Source: Gp7-AA6 sp036395755 (GTDB taxonomy: Bacteria; Acidobacteriota; Thermoanaerobaculia; UBA5066; Gp7-AA6). Taken from it: a stretch of DNA of 64,000 bases. Shown one piece after another: positions 16,533-25,164 of the stretch. The notes beneath the pieces are model-generated. The model had not been told where the DNA came from. It did no database searches and was given only the letters and a program-made list of their open reading frames with translations. The stretch's first letter is position 1. The number at the start of each line of letters is the position of its first letter. The DNA is taken from assembly GCA_036395755.1 (NCBI GenBank), contig DASWCZ010000069.1, forward strand, positions 112,287 to 176,286, in the 5' to 3' direction. The position numbers were made by a program, and so were the translations under genes.

Positions 16533-17639
16533 TCAACGGCCGCGCGCGTCTTCGATGAAGCGCTCCGGAGAGAAAAGACGGGGATGTTCCGCGGTCACTC
16601 GCGTGACCATATCGGCGACGAGAACTGCCGTCAGGGGCGCCAAGAGAATGCCGTTGCGGAAGTGTCCGGCGGCGAGAAAGAGGCCGGAGACAGGCGACTC
16701 GCCGATGATCGGGAAGCCGTCGGGCGTGCCCGGCCGCAGGCCGGCCCACGCACACGTCACGCGCGCGCTCTCGAGTGTCGGCGCGAGAACGAGCGCCGCG
16801 GCGAGAAGGCGGGCAACGCCGCCCGCCGTCACTTCCTTGCGGAATCCGGCTCGCTCGACGGTCGCGCCGACGAGGATCCGCCCGTTGCCGCGAGGCACCA
16901 GATAGACGTCCTCCGAGGCGAGGACGATCGGGAACGGCTCCCTGTCGCTGAGCTCGACGATCTGCCCGCGGACCGGCTCGACCGGAATCTGGAAAGGAAG
17001 CGCGGTATCGAAATTCGCCCACGCGCCGGCGCAGTCCACCACGGAATCGGAGCGGATCGGGCCGCTCGTCGTCTCGATTCCCAGGCAGCGGCCTCTCTCG
17101 ACCAAAAACCGCGTCGCGGCCACGCCTTCGAGAACGGCGACGCCGCGGTGATCGAGAGAGCTCTCGAGAGCCCGCACGAGCGACCGGTTGTCGACGACGG
17201 CGTCCTCAGGGAAGAAGAGCCCGTGGTGGATCTCGCGCGCCGCGCGACCCGCCGACCGCCGGGCGATCTCGGTCGCCTCCAGGCGTTCGAGAGGAAGACC
17301 GGCGTCGATCTGCCATGCGAACCGCTCGAGCGATTCGGCAGCGCCGACGCGAAGAACTCCGATGCGTCGCCATCCGACGTCGATGCCGGTTTCCTCTCCG
17401 AGGAGAGCGGACCACTCGGGATACAAGTCGCGGCTTTTCCTCGCGAGATCGAAGAAGAGCGAAGGCGATTCGGCGTCCGACTGCGCGGACAGGAGTCCCG
17501 CCGCGGCGGAGGAAGCCTCGTCGCCGGTCCGTCCGCGTTCGACGACGACGACGTCGCAGCCGCGCGAGGAAAGCTCGCGCGCGAGCGAGAGACCGATGAC
17601 TCCGCCGCCGACGACGACGGTGTCGGCGGACGCTTTCAT
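16533..17639 (-). CDS. thiO: FAD-dependent glycine/D-amino-acid oxidase, ThiO-like
   Basis: A 368-residue flavoprotein of the DAO family. The N-terminus VVVGGGVIGLSLARELSSRG is the Rossmann dinucleotide-binding motif, followed by an acidic residue (VVVER) for FAD ribose. The segment SSAAAGLLSAQSD and the C-terminal GLRPGTPDGFPIIGES and GHFRNGILLAP are typical of ThiO, which oxidises glycine to dehydroglycine for the thiazole part of thiamine. Other thi genes are not in the window, so a different amine substrate is possible. Its start overlaps the stop of the upstream small membrane-protein gene by four bases (ATGA), implying coupled translation. Confidence 0.85.
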   Translation of the reverse strand: MKASADTVVVGGGVIGLSLARELSSRGCDVVVVERGRTGDEASSAAAGLLSAQSDAESPSLFFDLARKSRDLYPEWSALLGEETGIDVGWRRIGVLRVGAAESLERFAWQIDAGLPLERLEATEIARRSAGRAAREIHHGLFFPEDAVVDNRSLVRALESSLDHRGVAVLEGVAATRFLVERGRCLGIETTSGPIRSDSVVDCAGAWANFDTALPFQIPVEPVRGQIVELSDREPFPIVLASEDVYLVPRGNGRILVGATVERAGFRKEVTAGGVARLLAAALVLAPTLESARVTCAWAGLRPGTPDGFPIIGESPVSGLFLAAGHFRNGILLAPLTAVLVADMVTRVTAEHPRLFSPERFIEDARGR

Positions 17640-18175
17640 CGACCCGCGAGCGCTCGCACCCGGGTGACCGCCCCGCCGGGACGATAGTAGCTGCGCGCCA
17701 GGAGGCCGATCGCCCGGACCCCGGCGTAGGTCAGAAGGCTGCCGATCGCTCCTCCGACGTGCGTCGCGAGACGGGTCTTCCCCTTCCGCTTGAGAGAAGC
17801 CGAAACTCCCTTGACGACGTTGCGACGCACGAACTCCGCGCCGCCTCCCAGGAGCAAGCTCACCGCGACCGTCGCGGCCCTCTGCTCCCGCGTCGTCGAA
17901 CGCCCATAGATCCGCGCGATCGTCAGGACCAGGCGGTTCAAAGCGAGGACCTGGTACGAGAAGTCGGCCGCCAGCGGAAGCACCGCCAGGAATCCGGGCG
18001 GTGCCGACGCGACGGCGCCGATGACGCCGCAGCGGACGGCCGTGTGGTGGATCAGTCGATCGACGAGGTCATCGCGCGAATACTCGGGATATAGGGCACG
18101 GAACTTCCGCACCTCGTCGGCGATCTTGTCGCGATCCACGTCGGTCAGGACCGTGCGCGCGAGAGCGACGTACAT
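17636..18175 (-). CDS. Hypothetical membrane-associated protein (EcsC/DUF697-like)
   Basis: A 179-residue protein with an N-terminal polar helix (residues 1-40) and several hydrophobic or Gly/Ala-rich segments: VIGAVASAPPGFLAVLPLAAD, VAVSLLLGGGAEF and GAIGSLLTYAGVRAIG. The pattern of Gly-rich amphipathic helices is like EcsC and DUF697 proteins, but I do not recognise a catalytic motif. It overlaps the thiO-like gene by four bases. Function unknown. Confidence 0.6.
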   Translation of the reverse strand: MYVALARTVLTDVDRDKIADEVRKFRALYPEYSRDDLVDRLIHHTAVRCGVIGAVASAPPGFLAVLPLAADFSYQVLALNRLVLTIARIYGRSTTREQRAATVAVSLLLGGGAEFVRRNVVKGVSASLKRKGKTRLATHVGGAIGSLLTYAGVRAIGLLARSYYRPGGAVTRVRALAGR

Positions 18176-18260
18176 GAGGAGATTTTACCGTGCTCACTCG
18201 ATCGGAATACCGTCCGAGGGACGGTGTTATCGTTCCGCGGTTGTCTCGAAAGGAGCCGAT

Positions 18261-18881
18261 GTGAAGAGCAAAACAGCGCTCACGTTTTTGCTGCTCTGCG
18301 CCCTCGCCGTCTCGGGCCAGGCGGCTCAAAAGGGGAAAAAGAAAGTGGCCGCACGCGATTACGCCAACACCCTTGCAATTCTCCAGACCGACATGGGTGA
18401 CATCACGATCAAGTTCCACTATGACGCCGCGCCCAAGCACGTCGAGAACTTCGTCGACCTCGCCGCGAAAGGTTTTTACGACGGGACCATGTTCCACCGG
18501 GTCATCCCCGGATTCATGATCCAGGGGGGCGACCCTCTGACGAAGAAGGCGGAGGACCCCCGGCATCCGTACGGCACCGGCGGAAACGTGGTCAACGGCG
18601 CAGAGGTTCACGTGAAAGCCGAATTCAACGAGACCCCGCACAAGCGCGGCGTCGTCTCCATGGCGCGCGCGGCCGACCCCAACTCGGCGTCCTCACAGTT
18701 CTTCATCGTGGTGAAGGACTCTCCCTTCCTGGACCGGCAGTACAGCGCTTTCGGAGAAGTCGTGTCCGGAATGGAAGTCGCCGACAAGATCGCCGCCGTG
18801 CCGCGCAACGCGACCGACCGCCCGAACCAGCCCGTGCGCATCAAGAAGGTCGTGCTGAGCCAGGCGAAGTCGCTTTCCTAG
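18261..18881 (+). CDS. Exported peptidyl-prolyl cis-trans isomerase (cyclophilin)
   Basis: A 206-residue protein from a GTG with AAAGGAG at 18249-18255. Residues 1-22 form a signal peptide (LTFLLLCALAVSGQAAQ), so it acts outside the cytoplasm. The cyclophilin domain has FHRVIPGFMIQGGDP, the loop around GTGGNV, and SSQFFIVVKDSPFLD, with active-site Arg, Phe, Met and Gln of the PPIase fold. It would catalyse proline isomerisation during folding of envelope proteins. It may share a promoter region with the divergent EcsC-like gene (85 bases). Confidence 0.92.
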   Translation: MKSKTALTFLLLCALAVSGQAAQKGKKKVAARDYANTLAILQTDMGDITIKFHYDAAPKHVENFVDLAAKGFYDGTMFHRVIPGFMIQGGDPLTKKAEDPRHPYGTGGNVVNGAEVHVKAEFNETPHKRGVVSMARAADPNSASSQFFIVVKDSPFLDRQYSAFGEVVSGMEVADKIAAVPRNATDRPNQPVRIKKVVLSQAKSLS

Positions 18882-18901
18882 GCCGTCCAAAGGTTCCGAG
18901 T

Positions 18902-19900
18902 TTGAGGGAGCAGGCGCCCCTCCCGGCGGGTCCCCCGATCCCTCCGGAATTCTCCGGGCTCCTGCAACTCGCTCGGCGGTCCGGCTACGAGCCGGTCTCC
19001 GTCGAGGTTCTGCCGGGCGACGTAGGGCGCCGGCGCTACGCGCGGTTCGCGCTCGCCGGAAACGAAAGCGTTCTCGGAGTCGTCTACCCTTCCGAGGAAG
19101 ACGACGCCCGGCGGCGCTGGCTCGCAGCGCGCGCGCACCTCTCCACGCGGATCCGCGTGCCGGCGCTCTACGCGCAAGACAGCTCCGGAAATCAGATCCT
19201 CGAAGACTTCGGCCCCGAAGATCTCGCTTCCCGGCTGGCGTCGAAACCGGCCGAGCGCGCAGTCTGGCTGGAGCGTGCCGCCGCGATCGCGATCACCATC
19301 GCGGAGATTTCCGATCCGGGTATCAACACGCCCTTCGATGCGGCCTTCTTCTTTCGGGAGCTCGACCTCGCGCGCGAAGCGGTCTTTGACCTCTGGCTCG
19401 GGGAGTCCTTGGACACCGGGGAGAGGGCGACGCACGACGCCTGGGCCGCGTCCCTCGCGCGCGAAATCGAAACGCATCCCCGGGTCCTGTGCCATCGTGA
19501 CTTCCACGGCAACAATCTCTTTCCGGTCGGCGAGGACGTCGCTGCGATCGACTTCCAGGACCTGCGCAGCGGACCGGACTCTTACGATCTCGCTTCGTTG
19601 CTGTGGGAGCGCACGACGCTCGAGTGGATGACGGAAGAGACCGGCGTCGTCGTCGTGCTCCACTTCGCCGACCGGCGCGGCCTCGAGTGGAAAGCTTTTT
19701 CGCGGCGATTCGACCGCGTGCTCCTTCAGCGCGCCTGGAAGGTCTGCGGAACGTTCGCTCGCGCGGTCGCTCAGGGAAAGGGACCCGTCTACCGCTGGTA
19801 TCTGCCGCGCGAGCTTGCCCTCGTGCGGCGGCTGCTCGTCGCGAGCGCGGATGACGCCTTCCGGACCGTGTTCGAGTCGCGTCTCGCCGCGCTCTGCTAA
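18902..19900 (+). CDS. Aminoglycoside phosphotransferase-fold sugar kinase, AmgK-like
   Basis: A 332-residue kinase of the APH/choline kinase fold. The nucleotide loop is GDVGRRRYARF (residues 39-49), similar to the SxRxYxR motif of AmgK. The catalytic loop is HRDFHGNN (about 198-205) and the metal-binding AIDFQD follows at about 215-220. AmgK phosphorylates N-acetylmuramate and N-acetylglucosamine at C1 in a cell-wall recycling shortcut, usually next to murU; no murU is visible here, so the substrate is open. The start is a TTG with only a weak AAAGG 13 bases upstream; no better in-frame start was found. Confidence 0.75.
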   Translation: MREQAPLPAGPPIPPEFSGLLQLARRSGYEPVSVEVLPGDVGRRRYARFALAGNESVLGVVYPSEEDDARRRWLAARAHLSTRIRVPALYAQDSSGNQILEDFGPEDLASRLASKPAERAVWLERAAAIAITIAEISDPGINTPFDAAFFFRELDLAREAVFDLWLGESLDTGERATHDAWAASLAREIETHPRVLCHRDFHGNNLFPVGEDVAAIDFQDLRSGPDSYDLASLLWERTTLEWMTEETGVVVVLHFADRRGLEWKAFSRRFDRVLLQRAWKVCGTFARAVAQGKGPVYRWYLPRELALVRRLLVASADDAFRTVFESRLAALC

Positions 19901-19923
19901 GCTAGCAAGGTAGGAGAATCACT

Positions 19924-20106
19924 ATGGGCCGCCTTGGAGTCCCGGAACTTCTCATCATCCTCTTGATCGTTCTCGTTATCTTCGGAGCGTCGCGCCTGCC
20001 CCAGCTCGGGAAGGGGATCGGGCAGGGACTGAAGAACTTCAAGGAGGCCGTCAAACCCGAGCCGGAGCCTCCCGCGCGCGACAAGACCCCTCCTCCGCCC
20101 GTCTAA
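19924..20106 (+). CDS. tatA: Sec-independent translocase subunit TatA
   Basis: A 60-residue protein with one N-terminal transmembrane helix (PELLIILLIVLVIFG), the Phe-Gly hinge, and an amphipathic helix (LPQLGKGIGQGLKNFKEAVK), then a short Pro-rich tail: the TatA pattern. TatA oligomers form the pore for folded twin-arginine substrates. There is a good ribosome site (TAGGAGAA) before the ATG. tatC is not in the window. TatE-like paralogues look the same, so symbol is by general family. Ends in a bidirectional terminator. Confidence 0.92.
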   Translation: MGRLGVPELLIILLIVLVIFGASRLPQLGKGIGQGLKNFKEAVKPEPEPPARDKTPPPPV

Positions 20107-20112
20107 ATTACG

Positions 20113-20153
20113 GTGACTTCGCGCGCTTCAGCGCGTGAAGTCACTTCTTCTTG
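20113..20153. terminator. Bidirectional terminator between tatA and the Fis-type gene
   Basis: A 14-bp stem GTGACTTCGCGCGC / GCGCGTGAAGTCAC with one G-T pair and loop TTCA (20113-20144), followed by the T-rich TTCTTCTTGTT on the plus strand; on the minus strand the hairpin is followed by GTAATTTA. It separates two convergent genes and overlaps the last codons of the Fis-type gene. Confidence 0.75.
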
Positions 20154-20401
20154 TTGATGTCGGGTGAGACGGCGAAGCGGTACTGATCGCGCGGCAGACG
20201 GATGTTCAAGAGCCCGACCTTGTTGCGAAGCGTGTTGCGATGAATCCCGAGAGAAGACGCCGCCCGGCCGAGATTTCCGGACGATCGTTTGACCGCTCCG
20301 ACGATGTACTTCTTCTCGAACTCCTTCTTCGCGAGATCGAGCGAGATGCCATGGGTGAGAAGCTCTTCGATGACTTGCTGGAGTTGAGAGTCCAGGTTCA
20401 C
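20141..20401 (-). CDS. Small Fis-type helix-turn-helix protein
   Basis: An 86-residue protein from a GTG at 20401 with GGAGG six bases upstream. The C-terminal half is a Fis/NtrC-type HTH: KSSGNLGRAA-like pattern in SSGNLGRAASSLGIHRNTL (residues 40-58). The domain stands alone, without a receiver or AAA+ domain. The upstream frame stays open for a further 115 residues, but that extension is Arg-rich and lacks a ribosome site, so I take the GTG. Such small Fis-like proteins can be nucleoid or response regulators; the target is not evident. Its stop lies in the shared terminator. Confidence 0.75.
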   Translation of the reverse strand: MNLDSQLQQVIEELLTHGISLDLAKKEFEKKYIVGAVKRSSGNLGRAASSLGIHRNTLRNKVGLLNIRLPRDQYRFAVSPDINKKK

Positions 20402-20617
20402 GTCGGCCTCCGGCGAAACGAGAGCGGCGTTGGAAGGCGCGCATCTTAGCAAACGAAATTCGCCGCGAGAAGAGTCGAGGGAGAATCTCTCGCTTCGCAC
20501 CGCGGTCACGCGAGAAATAAATTTTCGTGCCAGCGCGAAGTCGACTCCCTCGCGAAGCGAGCCTTCGCGGATTGGATGAGCGATCGCGCCGGGCCGGAAG
20601 CGCGACGGTGACCCAGA

Positions 20618-20646
20618 CGAAAAAAAGAAGAGGCGTCGGCCGCCTC
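20618..20646 (-). terminator. Terminator after the secreted protein gene
   Basis: Read on the minus strand: stem GAGGCG / CGCCTC, loop GCCGA, followed by TTCTTTTTTT. It lies about 30 bases beyond the stop of the 20677-21594 gene. Confidence 0.75.
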
Positions 20647-20676
20647 TCCTGAAGTTGTTCGGAACGGCCCGGACGA

Positions 20677-21594
20677 TTATTTCAGCTCGACCTCGTCTCC
20701 GACTTCGATGAGTCGGTAGGAGTCGGTCACCCGCCCGACGGCCCACCGGTCGCCGACGGCGAGAACCCCGATCTCTCCGAGATACGTGCGCGGGATGAAC
20801 ACGCCGGGTGGGGGAGGCACGTTCACCCAGTACGCGCCGACCGGTCGGATGCCGTACTCGCGTCCGATGGCGTACCGGTAGATCGTCAGAAAGTCACCGG
20901 GCTCGACGCCGTCCGCCGCGCCCAGGTCGACCAGGATCGTGTGATCCGCCCCGACCGCGACGATACCGTCCCGCGTGGAGACGATTCGCCCCCGCACCTT
21001 TCCCGAGGGCAAGTCGCCCGCCCTGGCGGGGGGCGACTTGCGGGCGAGCGGGATCGGAATCGGCTCGAACGGCTTCAAGAACGAGCCTATCGGGATGTCC
21101 GTGCAGGAGCCGGAGATGATCGCGCTCGCCGTCCGGGCTTCCACGCTCTCGATGACGGCCCGGCCACGGTACTGGTAGAACTGGCCGAGATCCTTTCCCG
21201 TCGTGGGGTGCACGACCATCTGCTCGGGCGTGATCAGCCAGAACTCGTCTCCGATCTTGAGTCCCTTGTCATACCCAGCGTTCAGGTAGACCCGATCGCT
21301 CGTTCCGAAATCGACCTGCTCCGCGACGTTTTCGGCGCCGATGACCCGCACGGGGAAGGTTTCGTTCGGTTGACCCAGATAGCCGTAGCAGTGCACATCG
21401 CTCTCGTAGCCGACGGGCTGGGGCGCCAGCTCGACCCCCGGCGCCGGCCCGACCCGGGTGATGGTCTGCGTGGGGGGTGTGACGACGATGGTGCCGCCCG
21501 GAACTTCCCTCTTGGGAGGCGGGGTCTGGGCGACGGCGGCTGCGGCCACCAGAATTCCGGCAACGAGGGCGCCAGGACGAACGGGCGGACGCAT
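20677..21594 (-). CDS. Hypothetical secreted protein with two repeated beta-domain modules
   Basis: A 305-residue protein with an N-terminal signal peptide (PGALVAGILVAAAAVAQ). The mature part has two similar modules: VYLNAGYDKGLKIGDEFWL ... GRAVIESVEARTASAIIS, and ILVDLGAADGVEPGDFLTIY ... LGEIGVLAVGDRWAVGRV, each with the G-x-K/E-x-GD pattern seen in FlgT C-terminal and similar outer-surface domains. It is rich in Pro near the N-terminus. Probably periplasmic or outer-membrane associated. I cannot assign a function. It is followed on its own strand by a terminator. Confidence 0.75.
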   Translation of the reverse strand: MRPPVRPGALVAGILVAAAAVAQTPPPKREVPGGTIVVTPPTQTITRVGPAPGVELAPQPVGYESDVHCYGYLGQPNETFPVRVIGAENVAEQVDFGTSDRVYLNAGYDKGLKIGDEFWLITPEQMVVHPTTGKDLGQFYQYRGRAVIESVEARTASAIISGSCTDIPIGSFLKPFEPIPIPLARKSPPARAGDLPSGKVRGRIVSTRDGIVAVGADHTILVDLGAADGVEPGDFLTIYRYAIGREYGIRPVGAYWVNVPPPPGVFIPRTYLGEIGVLAVGDRWAVGRVTDSYRLIEVGDEVELK

Positions 21595-21730
21595 GGCGGG
21601 CTCCTTAAGAAATTCGGAGAGACACTACTTCTGCCTTAAAACTACGCCTGCCTTGCGGAAGTGTCAACGAAGCCGGGGCTCGGGCCGCGCAAAACCGGCG
21701 CAAGCGGCAGAAGCCCATGCCCCGTGCTCG

Positions 21731-21835
21731 TTATTCCAAGACGCGAAGCGCCGAAAAAATCCCTCGCTTTCGAGAAGAGATCCTTCGCGGCGGACCCCAG
21801 CCTGTGCGGAGCGAAAGCGAAGGGCAGGATGACAG
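21731..21835. repeat. Degenerate copy of palindromic repeat family B (TGTCATCC type)
   Basis: Read on the minus strand it starts TGTCATCCTGCCCTTCGC and ends GGAATAAC, with an internal GGATCTCTTCTCGAAAGCGAGGGA. These are the landmarks of the clearer copies at 35813 and 40705. It begins two bases beyond the bamD stop. The adjoining 21595-21730 shows nothing I can name. Confidence 0.55.
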
Positions 21836-21836
21836 C

Positions 21837-22688
21837 CTAGTTCGGACTCTGGGCTTTGGACTTCGGATTCGGGCTCGCCGCAGCGGCGGCTGCTGGCTTT
21901 TCGCCTCGAGGTCCCCGTACCCTGCGCGCGTACTCGCTCGCCGGAAATTCCGCGGTGAGCCGCGCGTAGTACCGGTCCGCCTCCTGACGGCGGCCGAGCC
22001 GTTCCAGAACGCGAGCGGCGTAGAAATAGAGCTTGTCGCGTGCCCCGTACTCCGGGTACCTCTGCTCCAGGTCGATGAATCGGGCGAGCGCCGCAGAGGT
22101 CGCGCCCTTCCGCATGTAGAAGTAGCCCACACTGAACTCGTGCTCGGCGAGCGCGCCCGTCAGCACCCGGACTCTTTCCCTCGCGGCGCCCGCGAAACCG
22201 GAGGTCGGGTACTCGCGAATCAAGGCCTGGTACTGGTCGATCGCCTCGCGGGTCGGGGTCTGGTCGCGATCGGGCCGCTGCATCTCCCTGTCGTAGGTCA
22301 GCGCGAACTGGTACCGGGCATAATCACGCCGGGGAGCGCCGGGGTAACGGTTCAGGTAGTCGCGATAGCGGAACCGGGCCTCCGTGTACCCGCTCGAGCC
22401 GCCCTGCTTGAAGAAGGAGTCCGCGACGAGAAGGAGCGCGTCGCGTCCCAGCGGATCGTTGGGGTACGTCTCGAAGACGAAGGTCAGGTATTTGCGCCCC
22501 TGGTCGTACCTCTTCTTCTCGATCAGCGCCTTTCCCTTCTCGAAGAGTGTCTCTTTCGGTTTGGCGAGCAGCTCCTGTGTCAATTTGTCCGGCTTCTTCG
22601 CGCCGGAACACCCGTCCGCCAGGAGGAGAACGGCCAGCGCAGCCATCCCCCACTTCGTCCCGGTCACTCTCCCGGCCCGTCGCGTCAT
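21837..22688 (-). CDS. bamD: Outer membrane assembly lipoprotein BamD-like
   Basis: A 283-residue lipoprotein. The ATG at 22688 lies two bases after the rpe stop. The leader ends LLLADGC, a plausible lipobox with Cys27. The mature part has TPR-like repeats (LFEKGKALIEKKRYDQGRKY, ALLLVADSFFKQG, YQFALTYDREM, AIDQYQALIREYPTSGFAG), matching BamD/ComL, which supports BamA in inserting beta-barrel proteins. The C-terminal tail is low-complexity Ala/Ser/Pro/Lys. A longer upstream frame exists but overlaps rpe and is not coding. Confidence 0.85.
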   Translation of the reverse strand: MTRRAGRVTGTKWGMAALAVLLLADGCSGAKKPDKLTQELLAKPKETLFEKGKALIEKKRYDQGRKYLTFVFETYPNDPLGRDALLLVADSFFKQGGSSGYTEARFRYRDYLNRYPGAPRRDYARYQFALTYDREMQRPDRDQTPTREAIDQYQALIREYPTSGFAGAARERVRVLTGALAEHEFSVGYFYMRKGATSAALARFIDLEQRYPEYGARDKLYFYAARVLERLGRRQEADRYYARLTAEFPASEYARRVRGPRGEKPAAAAAASPNPKSKAQSPN

Positions 22689-22690
22689 CT

Positions 22691-23362
22691 TCAGATTCGC
22701 ACCCCTTCGGCGGCCGCGCGCAACCGCCCGATCGCCGCGGCGGGGTCGCTCGTCCCGTAAATCGCCGTTCCGGCGACCAGAATTTCCGCCCCGGCCGCGG
22801 CGAGAGGACCCGCGTTGTCCGCTCCGACGCCACCGTCCACCTCCACCGTCAGCCGGATTCCGCCCTCCAACGCCTCCGCCCGGAGCCGCCGGACCTTTTC
22901 GACCGAGCCCGGCAGGAACGATTGTCCTCCCCAACCGGGGTTGACCGACATGACAACGGCGTAGTCGAGGTCGGCCCAGCACGCGGAGAGCGCTCCGGGC
23001 GGAGTCGCCGGGTTCAAAGCGGCGCCCGCTCTCGCCCCCGCTTTTCGGATGGCGGAAAGGCAGCGCTGGAGGTGCCGTGTGGCCTCCACGTGGACGGAAA
23101 CCCAGTCGGCCCCCGCGTCGAGATACTCGGCGAGCGTGCGTTCGGGCGTCTCGATCATCAGGTGAACGTCGAGCGCCAGTCGCGTCGCCGCCCGCAGCGC
23201 GCGCACGACCGGTGGTCCGATCGTGAGGTTCGGCACGAAGTGCCCGTCCATGACGTCCACGTGGACCAGGTCCGCGCCTCCCTCTTCGGCGAGCGAAAGC
23301 GCGTCGGCGAGCCGCGCAAAGTCCGCCGCGAGCAGCGACGGCGCGATCCGGAGAGAGCTCAC
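22691..23362 (-). CDS. rpe: Ribulose-phosphate 3-epimerase
   Basis: A 223-residue TIM-barrel enzyme with SLLAADFARLADALSLAEEGGAD, the metal-binding HVDVMDGHFVPNLTIG, DVHLMIETPE, MSVNPGWGGQSF and VDGGVG. All catalytic Asp, His and metal ligands are visible. It interconverts ribulose 5-phosphate and xylulose 5-phosphate in the pentose phosphate pathway. Its start overlaps the stop of the PASTA gene by four bases and bamD follows after two bases: a tight three-gene operon. Confidence 0.97.
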   Translation of the reverse strand: MSSLRIAPSLLAADFARLADALSLAEEGGADLVHVDVMDGHFVPNLTIGPPVVRALRAATRLALDVHLMIETPERTLAEYLDAGADWVSVHVEATRHLQRCLSAIRKAGARAGAALNPATPPGALSACWADLDYAVVMSVNPGWGGQSFLPGSVEKVRRLRAEALEGGIRLTVEVDGGVGADNAGPLAAAGAEILVAGTAIYGTSDPAAAIGRLRAAAEGVRI

Positions 23363-24099
23363 GACGCCGGAGGAATCGCCGAAGCCGACTGCGAGACGGT
23401 CAGCGAGACGACGTCCCGCCGGGAGAGAGGGTACCCGGCGGGCGGAAACTGTTTCAGGACGGTATTCGGCGCGACTCCCTCGTACGTTTCGTACCGCGCG
23501 CTTCCCACCCGAAAACCGAAGGTTTCGAGGCGCGCGCGGACCTTATCCGCATCCCTGCCGACGAAGTCCGGCATGACGAATCGGAGCTCCGGCATCCCGC
23601 GGTTCGTCAGTACCTCGACGGCGCTCCCCTTGGTCGCCGGCGTCTCGGGATCCGGGCTTTGCGCAACGATTCCCGCGGACGCCTCCGCATCGCGATACCA
23701 GGAGACGGCGCCCAGCTGGAGCGACTCGCGAGCGAGCTTCAGGGCGGCCGCGCGTGGGGCGAGACCGGCCAAGTCAGGGACCTGGAGCTCGCGGGGACCG
23801 AGCGAGAGGACGAGGCGGACGACCTGGCCGGGCTTCGCGAGCGAGCCGGCCTCGGGCTGCTGGATCAAGATCCGATGCCGCGGCACCCGGTCGTCGTGCC
23901 GGGCGCGGGACGCCTGCTCCTCGACCCGCAGCCCGACGTCGTGAACGATCCGGATGGCCTCGGGAACGGACTTGCCGCCGAGGTCCGGGACGGTCACGGA
24001 GCGGCCGACGATCGAGGCGCGGAACGACAGCCAGGCCGCGAAGAGAAACGCCGCGCCGAGCAGGGCGCCGTAGAGCAGCCGGAAGAGGATGCGCGGCAC
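23359..24099 (-). CDS. Membrane-anchored PASTA-domain protein without kinase domain
   Basis: A 246-residue protein: short cytoplasmic start, one transmembrane helix (residues 8-25), then three PASTA domains: VTVPDLGGKSVPEAIRIV, LQVPDLAGLAPRAAALKLA and FVMPDFVGRDADKVRARL, each ending in a QxPxxG-like motif (QQPEAG, QSPDPETP, QFPPAG). PASTA domains bind muropeptides or penicillin-type ligands in Ser/Thr kinases and PBPs. There is no kinase domain, so this is a stand-alone wall-binding protein, probably in the periplasm. First gene of the operon with rpe and bamD. Confidence 0.85.
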   Translation of the reverse strand: MPRILFRLLYGALLGAAFLFAAWLSFRASIVGRSVTVPDLGGKSVPEAIRIVHDVGLRVEEQASRARHDDRVPRHRILIQQPEAGSLAKPGQVVRLVLSLGPRELQVPDLAGLAPRAAALKLARESLQLGAVSWYRDAEASAGIVAQSPDPETPATKGSAVEVLTNRGMPELRFVMPDFVGRDADKVRARLETFGFRVGSARYETYEGVAPNTVLKQFPPAGYPLSRRDVVSLTVSQSASAIPPAS

Positions 24100-24177
24100 G
24101 GCGAAACGCTAACACAACCATTTGCTTCCGAACGTCCTTGACTGACCGGCCCGGCGCTTGCACACTCGGCGTTCTCG

Positions 24178-25164
24178 ATGTCGACGAGAAAATTCCGCGA
24201 GCCGGAGACCCCGGCCTGGTTCTCCGACCGCCGGTTCAAGAAGGCCGACCTCCACTGCCATTCCGTCTACTCGACGTTCAAGTACTTCCGAATCGCCAAC
24301 ACGCGCGACTCCTACAACCGCCCCGAGGACGTCTACCGCCTCGCCAAGCAACGCGGAATGGACTACGTCACGCTGACCGATCACGACTCGATCGACGGTT
24401 GCCTGTATCTGCTCGACAAGCACCCGGACTTGGACGACTTCTTCATCTCCGAAGAAGTGGAGACGTGGTTCCCCGACACGCGGCAACGGATCCACGTCAA
24501 CGTCTTCGCGATCGACGAAAAGCAGCACGCCGAGATCCAGCGGCGCCGGGAGAACATCTACGACCTCCACGAGTACATCCGGGACGAAAAGATTCTCGCG
24601 TCCGCGAACCACATGTTCCAGAACTACCGGATGCGCAACTCGCCGCGGCAGTACTTCGAGGAGATGCTCCGGATGTTCGACGTGTTCGAGGTCAAGAACG
24701 GGGCGATGGCGTCGCAGCACAACCGCCTGGTCGAAGACCTGATGGCGGTCGTGCGCGAGAAGCGCGGCGACGTCTCGCTCGTGGCGGGATCCGACGCCCA
24801 CACCCTGGGGCCGCTCGCGCGCGTCTATACCGTGGCCGAGGCCGAGTCGGTTGGGGAGTTCCTCGACAAGGTCCGGTTCGGACAGTGCTTCGTGTGGGGA
24901 AGCGAGATGGGCTTGCGGGTTCTCCTCTCTGACGTGTACCGGATGGTCTTCCGGTACTACGGGAGCGTTCTCGATCTCAAGAACCCCGAGTTCACGCGCG
25001 GAGAAAAAGCGCGGCACCTCGCTCTCGCGGCCGTGGGTGCGCCTTTTTCCGCCGCCGGCGTGCCGCTCGCGATCACGTCGTTGAACTACGTCAAGCAGAT
25101 CTTCGTCACCCGAAAAATCGGGCAGGAGCTCATGGAGCACCTGGAGGACCGAGAGCCGTCGTAG
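24178..25164 (+). CDS. PHP-domain metal-dependent phosphoesterase
   Basis: A 328-residue protein with PHP motifs: DLHCHSVYS (His26, His28), TDHDSIDG, a conserved Glu in ISEEVETWF, H-containing ANHMFQN, and GSDAHTLG near the C-terminal third. The PHP fold binds three metals and hydrolyses phosphoesters; substrates range from histidinol phosphate to nucleotides. The C-terminal ~100 residues contain a hydrophobic stretch (LALAAVGAPFSAAGVPLA) that is not part of the core. The stop TAG abuts a palindromic repeat. Substrate unknown. Confidence 0.85.
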   Translation: MSTRKFREPETPAWFSDRRFKKADLHCHSVYSTFKYFRIANTRDSYNRPEDVYRLAKQRGMDYVTLTDHDSIDGCLYLLDKHPDLDDFFISEEVETWFPDTRQRIHVNVFAIDEKQHAEIQRRRENIYDLHEYIRDEKILASANHMFQNYRMRNSPRQYFEEMLRMFDVFEVKNGAMASQHNRLVEDLMAVVREKRGDVSLVAGSDAHTLGPLARVYTVAEAESVGEFLDKVRFGQCFVWGSEMGLRVLLSDVYRMVFRYYGSVLDLKNPEFTRGEKARHLALAAVGAPFSAAGVPLAITSLNYVKQIFVTRKIGQELMEHLEDREPS

